This document shows, piece by piece, positions 17,991-26,702 of a stretch of 64,000 bases of DNA (positions within the stretch are counted from its first letter, which is position 1; each line of letters opens with the position of its first letter). The notes under the pieces are model-generated. The model saw only the letters and a list, made by a program, of their open reading frames with translations. It made no database searches and had not been told where the DNA came from. The DNA is taken from the NCBI RefSeq assembly GCF_000739735.1, contig NZ_BBJF01000012.1, forward strand, positions 1-64,000, in the 5' to 3' direction. Position numbers and translations under genes: made by a program. This DNA is from Paraburkholderia ginsengisoli NBRC 100965. Its GTDB lineage: Bacteria; Pseudomonadota; Gammaproteobacteria; Burkholderiales; Burkholderiaceae.

Positions 17991-19004
17991 CTATCGCCGT
18001 CCGCGCTGCACGAACGCGACGAAGATAATCACCACGCCCTGCACCGCCGCGTTCAGATACACGCTGATGATGCTGGTCAGATTCAGAATATTGGCGATCA
18101 CCGAGAGCAGGATCGCGCCGATCACCGTGCCGACTACGCGCCCTTCACCGCCCTTCAACGCAGTGCCGCCGACCACCACTGACGCAATCGCCTCCAGTTC
18201 CCACAGCAGCCCGGTGGTCGGCGTGGCCGAACCGAGCCGCGGTACGTAGAGCACGGTGGCGACGCCCACGCAGATGCCGAGCAGCACATACGTGACGATC
18301 TTCACGGTATCGACACGAATCGCCGCGTAGCGCGCGACCTGTTCATTCGAACCGATCGCCTGTACGTGCCGGCCGAACGCGGTGCGATTGAGGATCAGCG
18401 CGCCGCCCGCGGCCACCACGAGGAACACCCAGATCGGCACCGGCACGCCGAACAGGCTCGCGTAATACACCGGCCCATATAGATCGGATAACGAATTATC
18501 GAGGGTGAGTGCGCCGCCGTCGGCGAGCCAGGTCAGCACCGCGCGAAAAATCCCCAACGTACCGAGCGTGACAATGAACGGCTCGATCCGCCCTTTGGTA
18601 ATCAGCAGTCCGTGCGCACAGCCGAACAACCCGCCGAGCACGAGCGCCGCGACGATGCCGATCGTGACGATCGCGAGCGGCGCAAACGTGTGGCCGGTTG
18701 CGCCCGACGCGAGCCCGTTCATCAGCCAGATCATGCTGCCCGCGATCAGCGCGGCCATTGAGCCGACCGACAGATCGATGCCGCCCGAAATGATCACGAA
18801 GGTCATGCCCACCGCGATGATGCCGATGAACGACGTGCGCGTAAGCACGTTCATCATGTTGTCGACGGTCGCGAAATCGCGGTTCAGCAGCGTGCCGATC
18901 ACGCACAGCAGAATCAGTCCGACAAGCGGCCCGAGCGCATACAGACGATGCGCGAAGCGCAGCGCGCGGCCGGATTGCACGGCTTCAGTGGGTGCCGGTC
19001 GCAT
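17991..19004 (-). CDS. sugar ABC transporter permease (RbsC-like)
   Basis: A 337-residue inner-membrane protein of the BPD_transp_2/RbsC family with about eight to ten hydrophobic segments. The motif SGGIDLSVGS near residues 69-78 is diagnostic for sugar permeases of this class. It overlaps the end of the ATPase gene by 20 bases, so translation of the two is coupled. It forms the channel with the double-ATPase encoded just upstream and the binding protein encoded downstream. Confidence 0.93.
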   Translation of the reverse strand: MRPAPTEAVQSGRALRFAHRLYALGPLVGLILLCVIGTLLNRDFATVDNMMNVLTRTSFIGIIAVGMTFVIISGGIDLSVGSMAALIAGSMIWLMNGLASGATGHTFAPLAIVTIGIVAALVLGGLFGCAHGLLITKGRIEPFIVTLGTLGIFRAVLTWLADGGALTLDNSLSDLYGPVYYASLFGVPVPIWVFLVVAAGGALILNRTAFGRHVQAIGSNEQVARYAAIRVDTVKIVTYVLLGICVGVATVLYVPRLGSATPTTGLLWELEAIASVVVGGTALKGGEGRVVGTVIGAILLSVIANILNLTSIISVYLNAAVQGVVIIFVAFVQRGRR

Positions 19005-20472
19005 GAGCGATCAACTCCTCTTCGGTCAGATGGTCGAGCGTGAGGGTGGCTTGCAGGCGCCCCGCGCGCATCACGGCGACGCGGTGGCACAAGCCGATCA
19101 GCTCGATCAGTTCGGATGAAATGACGATCACCGCGCGGCCTTGCGCGGCGAGCCGATGAATCAGGAAATAGATGTCGCGTTTCGCGCCGACATCGACGCC
19201 GCGCGTCGGCTCGTCGAGCACGATCACGTTCGGGTCCGGTTGCAGGAACTTGGCGAGCGCGAGCTTCTGCTGATTGCCGCCGGAGAGCATGCGTGCTCGG
19301 CTCGACAGGTCGCCGGTGCGAATGCCGAATTCGCCGACCGCCTTCGTCAACGCCGCGCGTCCCGCCTTCATGTCGAGGAAAGGATGCGCGTAGCGTTCGA
19401 GCGTCATCAGCGTGACGTTGTCCTGCAAGCTCAGATTCACATGCAGGCCTTTGCCCTTGCGATCCTCGCTGAGATACGTGAGGCCGTGGCGCATCGCGTC
19501 GCGCGGGCTCTTCAGATCGGCGCGCTTTCCTGCGATTTCAATGCTCCCCGCCGTGCGCTTGCGCAAGCCGATGATCGCCTCGAACGCCTCGGTGCGGCCT
19601 GCGCCGACCAGCCCCGCGAAGCCGAGCACTTCGCCCGCGCGCACGTCGAAGCTCAGGTCCTCGACCCAATCGGGCACCGCGAGCCCTTCCACCTTCAGCG
19701 CGAGCGGCGCGTTCGCGGGCACGGTCAGCTTGTCGGGGAACATGTCGGACAGCTCGCGCCCGACCATCAGGTTCGCCATCTGCTGACGCGCGAGCCCCGC
19801 CGTCTCGCCGCGCGCGACGAAGCGGCCGTCGCGCATCACGATCACTTCGTCGGTGATGCGCTCCACCTCGTCGAGCTTGTGCGAGATGTAGACGATCGTC
19901 ACGCCGTCGGCCTTGAGCTTCGCCATCAGCGTGAACAGCCGCTCGGTTTCCGACGGCGTGAGCGTCGCGGTCGGCTCGTCCATGATCAGCAGACGCGCGC
20001 GCCGCGACAGCGCCTTCGCGATCTCCACCATCTGCTTTTCCGCGACGATCAGCTCGCGCACCTTCGTATCCGGCGTCTTCTCCAGCCCGACCTGCGCGAG
20101 ATAGCGCGCGGCCTCGGCGCGCATCGCCGCGTCGTCGACGAACCAGCCGCGCCGCTTCTCGTGGCCGAGGTACATGTTCTGCGCGATCGTCAGATGCTCG
20201 GCGAGATTGAACTCCTGGTGGATCAGCACGATGCCCTGCGCTTCGGCGTCGCGCGAGCCGATGAATCGATGTTCTTGGCCATCGACCAGCAAGCGGCCCG
20301 ACGTCGCGGTTTCATAACCGGCGAGGATTTTCATCAGCGTCGATTTGCCCGCACCGTTCTCACCGAGCAGACCGTAGATGCGCCCCGGCGCAAGTTCGAA
20401 GCTCACGCCGTGCAGCACGCGCACCGGGCCGAAGTCTTTGCGGATGTCGTCGAAACGGATCGCGAGGCTCAT
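18985..20472 (-). CDS. sugar ABC transporter ATP-binding protein (RbsA-like, two ATPase domains)
   Basis: A 495-residue protein with two fused nucleotide-binding domains. The first has Walker A GENGAGKST near residue 37 and Walker B LLIMDEPTATL. The second has the usual degenerate P-loop GLVGAGRTE, a signature LSGGNQQK and VIVLDEPTRGV. This asymmetry is normal in RbsA/MglA proteins. ATG 20472 has GGGAG nine bases upstream; a GTG at 20478 overlapping the LacI stop is the alternative. It powers uptake of the operon's sugar. Confidence 0.93.
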   Translation of the reverse strand: MSLAIRFDDIRKDFGPVRVLHGVSFELAPGRIYGLLGENGAGKSTLMKILAGYETATSGRLLVDGQEHRFIGSRDAEAQGIVLIHQEFNLAEHLTIAQNMYLGHEKRRGWFVDDAAMRAEAARYLAQVGLEKTPDTKVRELIVAEKQMVEIAKALSRRARLLIMDEPTATLTPSETERLFTLMAKLKADGVTIVYISHKLDEVERITDEVIVMRDGRFVARGETAGLARQQMANLMVGRELSDMFPDKLTVPANAPLALKVEGLAVPDWVEDLSFDVRAGEVLGFAGLVGAGRTEAFEAIIGLRKRTAGSIEIAGKRADLKSPRDAMRHGLTYLSEDRKGKGLHVNLSLQDNVTLMTLERYAHPFLDMKAGRAALTKAVGEFGIRTGDLSSRARMLSGGNQQKLALAKFLQPDPNVIVLDEPTRGVDVGAKRDIYFLIHRLAAQGRAVIVISSELIELIGLCHRVAVMRAGRLQATLTLDHLTEEELIAHATGTH

Positions 20473-20474
20473 GG

Positions 20475-21551
20475 TCACGCGCTCCCGCGAATCACGAGCC
20501 GATGCGGCAGCAGCACGCCCGGCACGTTCGCCAGCGGATTCGCGAGCCGCTGCAACAGCAGACGCGCGGCGGTTTCGCCGAGTTCGCGCATCGGCTGGGC
20601 GATGGTCGTGAGCGGCGGATCGATCTGCGCGGCGAGCGAGATGTCATCGAAGCCGACCACCGCGACGTCGTCCGGCACACGCTTGCCGACGCTGCGCAAG
20701 CCGTGGATCACGCCGATCGCCAGCGTGTCCGACACGGCGAAGATCGCGCTCGGCGCATCCGGTTGCTGGGTCAGCGTGACCGCGGCCGACGCGCCGGCTT
20801 CGTAGTCGAGGCTGTTCAGGTTCATGCGCCAGCGCGGATCGGGCGCGATGCCGGCTTCGGTCAGCGCGTCGAGATAGCCTTGCTGACGCTGCCGCGCGTA
20901 CAGGTAGTCGACGTCGGAGTTGATCAGGCCGATGCGCCGGTGGCCGCGCGCGAGCAGGTGCCGCACTGCGTCGCCGGCCGCGCGGTAGTTGTCGATGCCC
21001 ACGTACGGCACGCCGACCGCCGGGTCGAACTCGCAGCACGCGACCCACGGCAGCGCGTGCGACGCTTCGCCGAGCGCCTGCTGGATGGTGGCCGGGTCGA
21101 GACAGATCGCGCCGTCCGCGCGGCGGCGGCGCAGCAGATCGAAGTAGCTGCGCTCGCGCCCTGGGTCCGCGCCCGTGTCGCACAACAGCATGAAGTAGCC
21201 GTGCTGACGCGCGACGCTGTCGATGCCGCGCACGATCTCCGCGTAAAACGGATTGCCGACGTCGGGCACCATGGTCAGCAGCAACCGGCTCTCGGCGGTG
21301 CGTAGATTGCGCGCGAGTTCGTTGACGCGGTAGCCGCTCGCGTCGATCGCGGCGAGCACCTTGTCGCGCGTCGCGGGACGCACGTTCTCGTGACCGTTCA
21401 GCACGCGCGACACCGTCGCCACCGACACCCCCGCCTGCTCGGCCACGCCGGCGATCGACAGGCCGTCGGCCGCGCGCAGCGGCCGAATCCCGGGCTGAGG
21501 TTGCGCCCCCGATATCGCTGCCGGAGACGCTTTGGACGACGATCTGGTCAA
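20475..21551 (-). CDS. LacI-family transcriptional regulator
   Basis: A 358-residue repressor with an N-terminal LacI helix-turn-helix (VAEQAGVSVATVSRVLNG, about residues 34-51), the hinge helix region, and a periplasmic-binding-like inducer domain (from about 90). It is the first gene of the sugar operon and immediately downstream of a perfect palindrome with a central CG, the typical LacI-family operator. It therefore most likely represses the whole operon, itself included, until the transported sugar or a derivative binds. The ATPase gene follows with at most a tiny overlap. Confidence 0.92.
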   Translation of the reverse strand: MTRSSSKASPAAISGAQPQPGIRPLRAADGLSIAGVAEQAGVSVATVSRVLNGHENVRPATRDKVLAAIDASGYRVNELARNLRTAESRLLLTMVPDVGNPFYAEIVRGIDSVARQHGYFMLLCDTGADPGRERSYFDLLRRRRADGAICLDPATIQQALGEASHALPWVACCEFDPAVGVPYVGIDNYRAAGDAVRHLLARGHRRIGLINSDVDYLYARQRQQGYLDALTEAGIAPDPRWRMNLNSLDYEAGASAAVTLTQQPDAPSAIFAVSDTLAIGVIHGLRSVGKRVPDDVAVVGFDDISLAAQIDPPLTTIAQPMRELGETAARLLLQRLANPLANVPGVLLPHRLVIRGSA

Positions 21552-21565
21552 GTGAACTCGCGTCG

Positions 21566-21587
21566 AAAATGTAATCGATTACATTTT
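21566..21587. promoter_or_regulatory. LacI-type operator, perfect 22-bp palindrome
   Basis: Bases 21566-21587 form a perfect palindrome: AAAATGTAATC followed by its exact complement, with CG at the centre. It lies 15 bases upstream of the start of the LacI-family gene. Central CG and A/T-rich arms are the usual architecture of LacI/GalR operators. I saw no second copy in front of the other operon genes, which fits one promoter controlling all six genes. Confidence 0.8.
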
Positions 21588-21754
21588 TGAGCGATCGAAG
21601 CGGGAAGCGCAAGGACGGATCGCTAGGGATAAACACGGGGGCCACCACGCTCGCCATGCCCACGCGCCGGCGCGTGGGCGGTCACGTTCCGCGCCGGGTG
21701 TCCGCTGCGTTGTCCGCGGGATTGCCCGCGACAGCCCGGCTCGCTGCCGCCATT

Positions 21755-21763
21755 TGGTACAAT
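21755..21763 (+). promoter_or_regulatory. extended -10 promoter before pcm-like gene
   Basis: TGGTACAAT at 21755-21763 matches an extended -10 element (TGn followed by TACAAT, one mismatch to TATAAT). No good -35 lies 17 bases upstream, which extended -10 promoters do not strictly need. Transcription would start near 21770 and give a leader of about 80 bases before the gene at 21852. The remaining part of 21588-21851 shows no gene. Confidence 0.5.
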
Positions 21764-21851
21764 CCCGCAGTTACCCTGGCGCGGCTTGTACCCGAAGCGT
21801 TTTCGGTCGAACCCGTCGCCCGCTCGCCAAACCAAAACCGCCGAATCCACC

Positions 21852-22505
21852 ATGAATATCGAGCAAGCGCGTTTCAACATGATCGAACAGCAGATCCGCC
21901 CCTGGGAAGTGCTCGACCAGGACGTGCTGAATCTGCTCTCGATCGTCAAGCGTGAAAATTTCGTCCCCGCCGTCTATCGCGATCTGGCTTTCGTCGACTT
22001 CGAAGTGCCGCTGCCGGCCGGCCAGCACATGCTGGCGCCGCGCATCGAAGCGCGCGTGCTGCAGGAACTGGCGGTGAAGAAGCACGAGAGCGTGCTCGAA
22101 ATCGGCGCGGGCTCGGGCTACATGGCGGCACTGCTCGCGCATCGCGCGCAGCACGTGCTGACGGTCGACATCGAACCGGAACTGGCCGAGCTGGCCCGCA
22201 ACAACCTGATCGCCAACGGCGTGCTGAACGCCGAAGTCGCCACCGGCGACGCGTCGCGCGGCTGGGCCGGCGCCGCGCCGTACGACGTGATTTGCGTGTC
22301 GGGCGGCCTGCCGGTGCTGCCGCAGGAAATCCTCGAACACCTGAAGATCGGCGGGCGCCTCGCAGCATTCGTCGGCACCGCGCCGGTCATGAAGGCGCAG
22401 ATCATCACGCGTATCGACGAGAAGCAGTACCGCATCGCCGACGTGTTCGAAACCTACGTCGAGCCGCTCATCAACGCGGTGCAGCCGCCGCGTTTCAAGT
22501 TCTAA
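21852..22505 (+). CDS. protein-L-isoaspartate O-methyltransferase family protein
   Basis: A 217-residue SAM-dependent methyltransferase of the PCMT family, which repairs isoaspartyl residues in aged proteins. Motif I, VLEIGAGSGYM, is at 81-91, preceded by the PLPAGQ segment (54-59). The Ser/Gln-rich active-site stretch usual after it reads HMLAP here, so repair activity is not certain; many proteobacteria carry such divergent paralogues. ATG 21852 is the start; further upstream codons would add a non-conserved stretch. A rhodanese gene and a TolC-family gene follow closely, likely in one operon. Confidence 0.85.
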   Translation: MNIEQARFNMIEQQIRPWEVLDQDVLNLLSIVKRENFVPAVYRDLAFVDFEVPLPAGQHMLAPRIEARVLQELAVKKHESVLEIGAGSGYMAALLAHRAQHVLTVDIEPELAELARNNLIANGVLNAEVATGDASRGWAGAAPYDVICVSGGLPVLPQEILEHLKIGGRLAAFVGTAPVMKAQIITRIDEKQYRIADVFETYVEPLINAVQPPRFKF

Positions 22506-22565
22506 GCCTACGTCGATCCGCACGACCGCCATGCGCGGTCGTCATCTGAACTGGATGTTCCGCTG

Positions 22566-22889
22566 ATGCAAAATCTGACCGCTCCGGCCCTCGCCGAATG
22601 GCTCGCCGACACTTCGCGTCCCGCGCCCGTGCTGCTCGACGTGCGCGAGCCGTGGGAATTGCAGACGGCGTCGATCGCTGGCGCCGTGTCGATCCCGATG
22701 CGCGAGATTCCGGCGCGCAGCGAGGAACTCGACGACGACGCGCAAATCGTCTGCGTCTGCCATCACGGCGCGCGCAGCGCCCAGGTCGCGATGTTCCTCG
22801 AATCGCGCGGCCATAGCAACGTGTTCAATCTGCAAGGCGGCATCGACGCGTGGTCGCGTCAGGTCGATCCGTCCGTTCCCACCTACTGA
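22566..22889 (+). CDS. rhodanese-like sulfurtransferase, single domain
   Basis: A 107-residue single-domain rhodanese (GlpE-like). The active-site loop CHHGARS is at 65-71, with C65 as the persulfide-forming cysteine, and the LLDVREPWE motif is at 23-31. It may transfer sulfane sulfur to cyanide or thioredoxin, though the physiological acceptor is unknown. It sits 60 bases after the pcm-like gene and 13 bases before the TolC-family gene, so the three are probably co-transcribed. Confidence 0.9.
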   Translation: MQNLTAPALAEWLADTSRPAPVLLDVREPWELQTASIAGAVSIPMREIPARSEELDDDAQIVCVCHHGARSAQVAMFLESRGHSNVFNLQGGIDAWSRQVDPSVPTY

Positions 22890-22902
22890 GCGCGCTGTCG
22901 CG

Positions 22903-24471
22903 ATGACGCGTCAGCGGGCGCCGGTCCGCGCGGCCGTGCTGGCGCTGACGCTGGCCGGTGCGCATCTCGCCGTTCTTTACGGCGCGCTTCACGCCTCCAC
23001 GGCACACGCCGTCGGCCTCTCCCAGCTCTACGACGAAGCGCTCGCCAGCGACGCGCAACTGCAAAGCGCGCGCGCCGCGCTCGCCGCCAACAGCGAAGAG
23101 CTGCCGCTCGCGCGCGCCAAACTGCTGCCGCAACTGTCGGCCTCGCTCACCGGCAGCCGCCAGAACACCGATTTCGGCGGCGGCTTCCCCGCTTCGTCCG
23201 GCAATAGCAACGGCTACGTGGTCTCGCTCACGCAGCCGCTGATTCACGTCGATAGCTGGTACGGCTATGCGCAAGGGCAACTCGCGGTGGATTCGGCGCA
23301 GGCGTCGTTTGCGCAGGCCCGCCAGGACCTGATCGTGCGGCTCGGCCAGGCATACTTCGACGCGCTCGCCGCGCAGGACAGCGTCGCGATCGCGCGCTCG
23401 CAGAAGGCGTCGATCGCGCAGCAGCTCGAGTCGGCGCGGCGCTCGTTCGAGGTCGGCAACACGACGATCACCGACACCAACGAAGCACAGGCCAAATACG
23501 ATCAGGCGGTGTCGCAGGAAATCGGCGCGCAGAACGATCTCGCGGTGAAGCTGGCGGCGCTGCAGCAGATCGTCGGCCATCCGGTCGAGCAGGTGGACGG
23601 ACTCGCGGCCGGCGCGCCGCTGCCGCCGCCCGTTCCCGCCGACATCAACCTGTGGGTCGATGCCGCGAGCGACGCCAACTATCAGGTCGTGCTCAAGCAG
23701 CTCGCGCTGGCCAGCGCGCAGCGCGAAACGTCCAAGGCCAAGGCCGGCCACCTGCCCACTGTCGATCTGGTCGCGAGCCGCTCGCGCAGCAGTTTGGGCG
23801 CGGCGGGCGCGGGCAACTTCGGCGGCAATTTCGGTGGCGGCTTCGGCAGCGGCGCGAATACGCTGCCGGGCGGCACGCCGGCGCTGGCCGCGGAACTGGG
23901 CAATCTCGGCTCGTCGTACACGAACAGCACGATCGGCGTGCAGGTGACGATTCCGCTCTTCGCCGGCGGCGCGACGCAAAGCCGCGTGCGTCAGACGCTC
24001 GCGCTCGAAGACCAGGCCGCCGCCGACCTCGACACGGCCCGGCGCAACGCGGCGCTGTCCGCGCGGCAGGCGTTTCTCGGCGTGGTGAGCGGGCTTGCGC
24101 AGGTGCGCGCGCTGCAGACCGCCGAGCGTTCCGCCAATACGTCGCTCGAATCGAATCTGCTCGGCTATCAGGTCGGCGTGCGGATCAACATCGACGTCCT
24201 CAACGCACAGGACCAGTTGTTTTCGGCGCGCCGCGATCTCGCGAAGGCGCGTTACGACACGCTGGTCAACACTCTGAAGCTGAAGGCGTCGACCGCGAGT
24301 CTCACCGATCAGGACGTGCTGCTGTTGAGCGCATTGCTGTCGCCGGTCGATGACGGCGCGCTGACCGCGTTGCCGCAGGCGCCGACGGTGCCGCATCCGG
24401 GCGTGGCGGCTAAGGGCGCGGCCGGGAAGCTTGGGCGAAGGGAGGTGCCGGGTGCGGGGGTGGGCCGGTAG
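22903..24471 (+). CDS. tolC: TolC-family outer-membrane channel protein
   Basis: A 522-residue outer-membrane efflux protein with an N-terminal signal peptide (cleavage near AHA-VG, residue 36). Two outer_membrane_efflux repeats follow, rich in Ala/Gln coiled helices. The first covers about 40-235 and the second about 260-465, with a Gly-rich insertion (GGNFGGGFGSG) between them at 308-320. It would trimerise into a channel-tunnel used by RND pumps or type I secretion systems. The C-terminal tail after residue 475 is Pro/Gly-rich and probably disordered. It may serve the RND pair at 9.8-14.2 kb, but that is inference. Confidence 0.9.
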   Translation: MTRQRAPVRAAVLALTLAGAHLAVLYGALHASTAHAVGLSQLYDEALASDAQLQSARAALAANSEELPLARAKLLPQLSASLTGSRQNTDFGGGFPASSGNSNGYVVSLTQPLIHVDSWYGYAQGQLAVDSAQASFAQARQDLIVRLGQAYFDALAAQDSVAIARSQKASIAQQLESARRSFEVGNTTITDTNEAQAKYDQAVSQEIGAQNDLAVKLAALQQIVGHPVEQVDGLAAGAPLPPPVPADINLWVDAASDANYQVVLKQLALASAQRETSKAKAGHLPTVDLVASRSRSSLGAAGAGNFGGNFGGGFGSGANTLPGGTPALAAELGNLGSSYTNSTIGVQVTIPLFAGGATQSRVRQTLALEDQAAADLDTARRNAALSARQAFLGVVSGLAQVRALQTAERSANTSLESNLLGYQVGVRINIDVLNAQDQLFSARRDLAKARYDTLVNTLKLKASTASLTDQDVLLLSALLSPVDDGALTALPQAPTVPHPGVAAKGAAGKLGRREVPGAGVGR

Positions 24472-24684
24472 GGGCGAGGGGTGATTGGGTCTGCGCTTCT
24501 CGCCTCTCGCTTCTTCGCCGCTGTGCATCGTCGCCGCTTCGCCCGTTCGCCTCGCCCCCTCGTTTCAAGCAACGCTCACCCAGCGCGCAGCGTGCCGCTC
24601 ACATAACCGACCGCACAGCCGGTTTCCATTACGCCCCTTCACACACCAGCTTCAGAAACTTCGTACGGTTTCCTGAGCAACGCG

Positions 24685-24714
24685 CGGGCACCATGCTTCG
24701 ACATTTTCTGGAGC
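24685..24714 (+). repeat. conserved leader block, copy 1 (before first DUF2844 gene)
   Basis: The 13-mer CGGGCACCATGCT (24685-24697) and TTTTCTGGAGC (24704-24714) recur with one change and slightly altered spacing at 26665-26696, before the second DUF2844 gene. The GGAG inside is the ribosome-binding site, seven bases before the start in both copies. The leader was evidently duplicated along with the genes. The rest of 24472-24684 shows nothing convincing. Confidence 0.6.
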
Positions 24715-24720
24715 CGCGTG

Positions 24721-25218
24721 ATGAGATCGATGAAAATCGCGATGCTGGCCGCAAGCGTATTGCCGCTGTCATCGTATGCAAGCCTCGGCGGCGCGCCGAA
24801 CACCGGCACCGCGTCCGCAACGGTACTGCGCGCCCTGCCGCTATCGGCCGCGGCGACGAGCACGGGCCAGGCAGCCCAGCCAGCTCAAGCAACCCAGTCA
24901 ACCGCCGCCACACCCTACACCGTCCACCCATCGCTCGACGCCAACGGCGTCACGATCCGCGAATACGTGCTGCCCGGCAACGTGGTGTTCGCGGTCACCT
25001 GGGACGGCCCGATCCGTCCCAACATGACGGCGCTGCTCGGCCAGTATTTCCCCAACTACCTGAGCGCGGGTCGAAGCCGCCCGTTCGGCAGCGGGCCGCT
25101 GACCGGCGGCGACGACACGTTTCGCATCGAATCGGGCGGCCGTCTCGGACACTTCTACGGCGTCGCGTGGCTGCCGCATCTGATACCCACCGGCGTGCGT
25201 CCGAGCGACCTGCAATAG
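24721..25218 (+). CDS. DUF2844 domain exported protein, copy 1
   Basis: A 165-residue protein of the DUF2844 family, found beside DUF3443 lipoproteins in Burkholderia. It has an N-terminal signal sequence, a low-complexity Ala/Thr/Gln stretch (about 30-60), then the conserved core VTIREYVLPGNVVFAVTWDG and LLGQYFPNY. ATG 24721 has GGAG seven bases upstream; ATG 24730 is also possible. Function is unknown. The DUF3443 gene follows 27 bases downstream and the same pair is repeated directly after, so both proteins probably act together in the cell envelope. Confidence 0.87.
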   Translation: MRSMKIAMLAASVLPLSSYASLGGAPNTGTASATVLRALPLSAAATSTGQAAQPAQATQSTAATPYTVHPSLDANGVTIREYVLPGNVVFAVTWDGPIRPNMTALLGQYFPNYLSAGRSRPFGSGPLTGGDDTFRIESGGRLGHFYGVAWLPHLIPTGVRPSDLQ

Positions 25219-25245
25219 CCCCGCGCGAGCGACGGAAACCCGACT

Positions 25246-26565
25246 ATGAACAACATGAAAAAGACGCTCTGGCCCGCGGCGGCTATCCTGGCCATCGCGA
25301 CCATCGCGCTCGCCGCCTGTGGCGGCGGCAGCGCCAGCAGCAGCGACGTGCACTGGGACGCGCAACCCGACTGGCCGATCGGGTCCAACACGTCGAACGA
25401 TTCGGGCAGTTCGACGCCGGCCGGCGATAACACCATGCCGGTCCGCGTCGACAAGTCGTCGAACAACGTCAATGTGCTGCTCGCGTCGATCAAGGTTTGC
25501 GTGCCCGGCTCGCAGAGTCCAGACCAATGCGTGACCGTCGACAACATGCTGGTCGACACCGGCTCCACCGGCGTGCGCATCGCCGCCCGCGCAATTCCGT
25601 CGATCGCCCCGCTGCTGCTCACGCAAGTCGGCGCGGCCGACGACGCGAGCGGCGCATTGCCGATCGCCGAGTGCATGCCGTTCGCATCCGGCTACACGTG
25701 GGGCTCGGTCAAACGCGCGGACATCGGCATGGGCGGCAAGACGGCGAGCAATCTGCCGATCCAGTTGATCGACGACGGCGCGTTCGACATTCCGGACAGC
25801 TGCACCGACTACGGCGGCTCGGACATGGGCGCGCTGCCGGATCTCGCGGACCTCGCCGATTACAGCATCAACGGCATCATCGGCATCGACAACTTCACGA
25901 GCGACTCCGCCGACGCCGTCAAAACCGCGATACCCGGCAACTACTACTATTGCACGGCGAAAGACAACTGCATCAGCACGCGCGTGGTGGCGACGAAGCA
26001 GGTTGCGAATCCCGTTGCCGCCTTCGCCACCGACAACAACGGCACGGTCATCCGTCTGCCCGCGCTGACGGCGGGCGGCCAGACGAGCGTGACGGGCCAG
26101 TTGGTGTTCGGCGTTAACACGCGGCAGAACAATGCGATGCCGGCGCGTCCCACGGTGCTCGCCGTCGACAAGCACGGCACCTTCACGACGCAGTACCAGG
26201 GGCAGGTGTTCAACCGCAGCGCGATCGACAGCGGCACCAACAACTACGCGTTCGGGGATCAAGCGATCACCCATGATCCGGACGCCTTATGGTATCTGCC
26301 GCCGGGCACGCTGCAATTGACCGCGACAATGGAGCCCACCGACGGCAGCAGCGCGCCGGTCCAGATGCCGTTTTCGATCGGCAACGCGTACGACCTGATG
26401 GCCACCGGCAACGCGGCGCTCGACAACGTCGGCAGTTACTTCGCGGGGACCACCGGCAACCGCATGTTCCTGTGGGGACTGCCGTTTTTCTACGGCCGCA
26501 GCGTCTACACGGTGATCGGCGCCGCGAAGATCGGCCAGCGGACCGGACCGTTCGTCGCGTTCTGA
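25246..26565 (+). CDS. DUF3443 lipoprotein with pepsin-like DTGS/DSGT motifs, copy 1
   Basis: A 439-residue predicted lipoprotein: hydrophobic N-terminus with lipobox LAAC and acylated Cys at 25. The family is annotated DUF3443 without function. I see VDTGSTG with Asp at 104 and IDSGT with Asp at 328, each inside a hydrophobic strand context, as in the two lobes of pepsin-type aspartic proteases. Cys pairs (for example VCVPGSQSPDQC and YYYCTAKDNC) suggest disulfides and an extracytoplasmic location. The C-terminus ends LWGLPFFYGRSVYT, conserved in the second copy. Protease activity is inference from motifs. Confidence 0.85.
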   Translation: MNNMKKTLWPAAAILAIATIALAACGGGSASSSDVHWDAQPDWPIGSNTSNDSGSSTPAGDNTMPVRVDKSSNNVNVLLASIKVCVPGSQSPDQCVTVDNMLVDTGSTGVRIAARAIPSIAPLLLTQVGAADDASGALPIAECMPFASGYTWGSVKRADIGMGGKTASNLPIQLIDDGAFDIPDSCTDYGGSDMGALPDLADLADYSINGIIGIDNFTSDSADAVKTAIPGNYYYCTAKDNCISTRVVATKQVANPVAAFATDNNGTVIRLPALTAGGQTSVTGQLVFGVNTRQNNAMPARPTVLAVDKHGTFTTQYQGQVFNRSAIDSGTNNYAFGDQAITHDPDALWYLPPGTLQLTATMEPTDGSSAPVQMPFSIGNAYDLMATGNAALDNVGSYFAGTTGNRMFLWGLPFFYGRSVYTVIGAAKIGQRTGPFVAF

Positions 26566-26664
26566 CGACAGCATGAATGCGTGGGTGGCGCTAGTCGATG
26601 GCGCCGTCCACCGCCCTTTCCTACCCTCCATTCAGACGTTTCCTGCAATCCCAATAACGGCCCA

Positions 26665-26696
26665 CGGGCACCATGCTCCGATCTGTTTTCCGGAGC
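26665..26696 (+). repeat. conserved leader block, copy 2 (before second DUF2844 gene)
   Basis: This block repeats the leader found at 24685-24714: identical CGGGCACCATGCT at 26665-26677, then TTTTCCGGAGC at 26686-26696, with the ribosome-binding GGAG again seven bases before the start. It marks the left boundary of the second duplicated unit and may carry a shared regulatory element. Confidence 0.6.
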
Positions 26697-26702
26697 ATTG
26701 AC

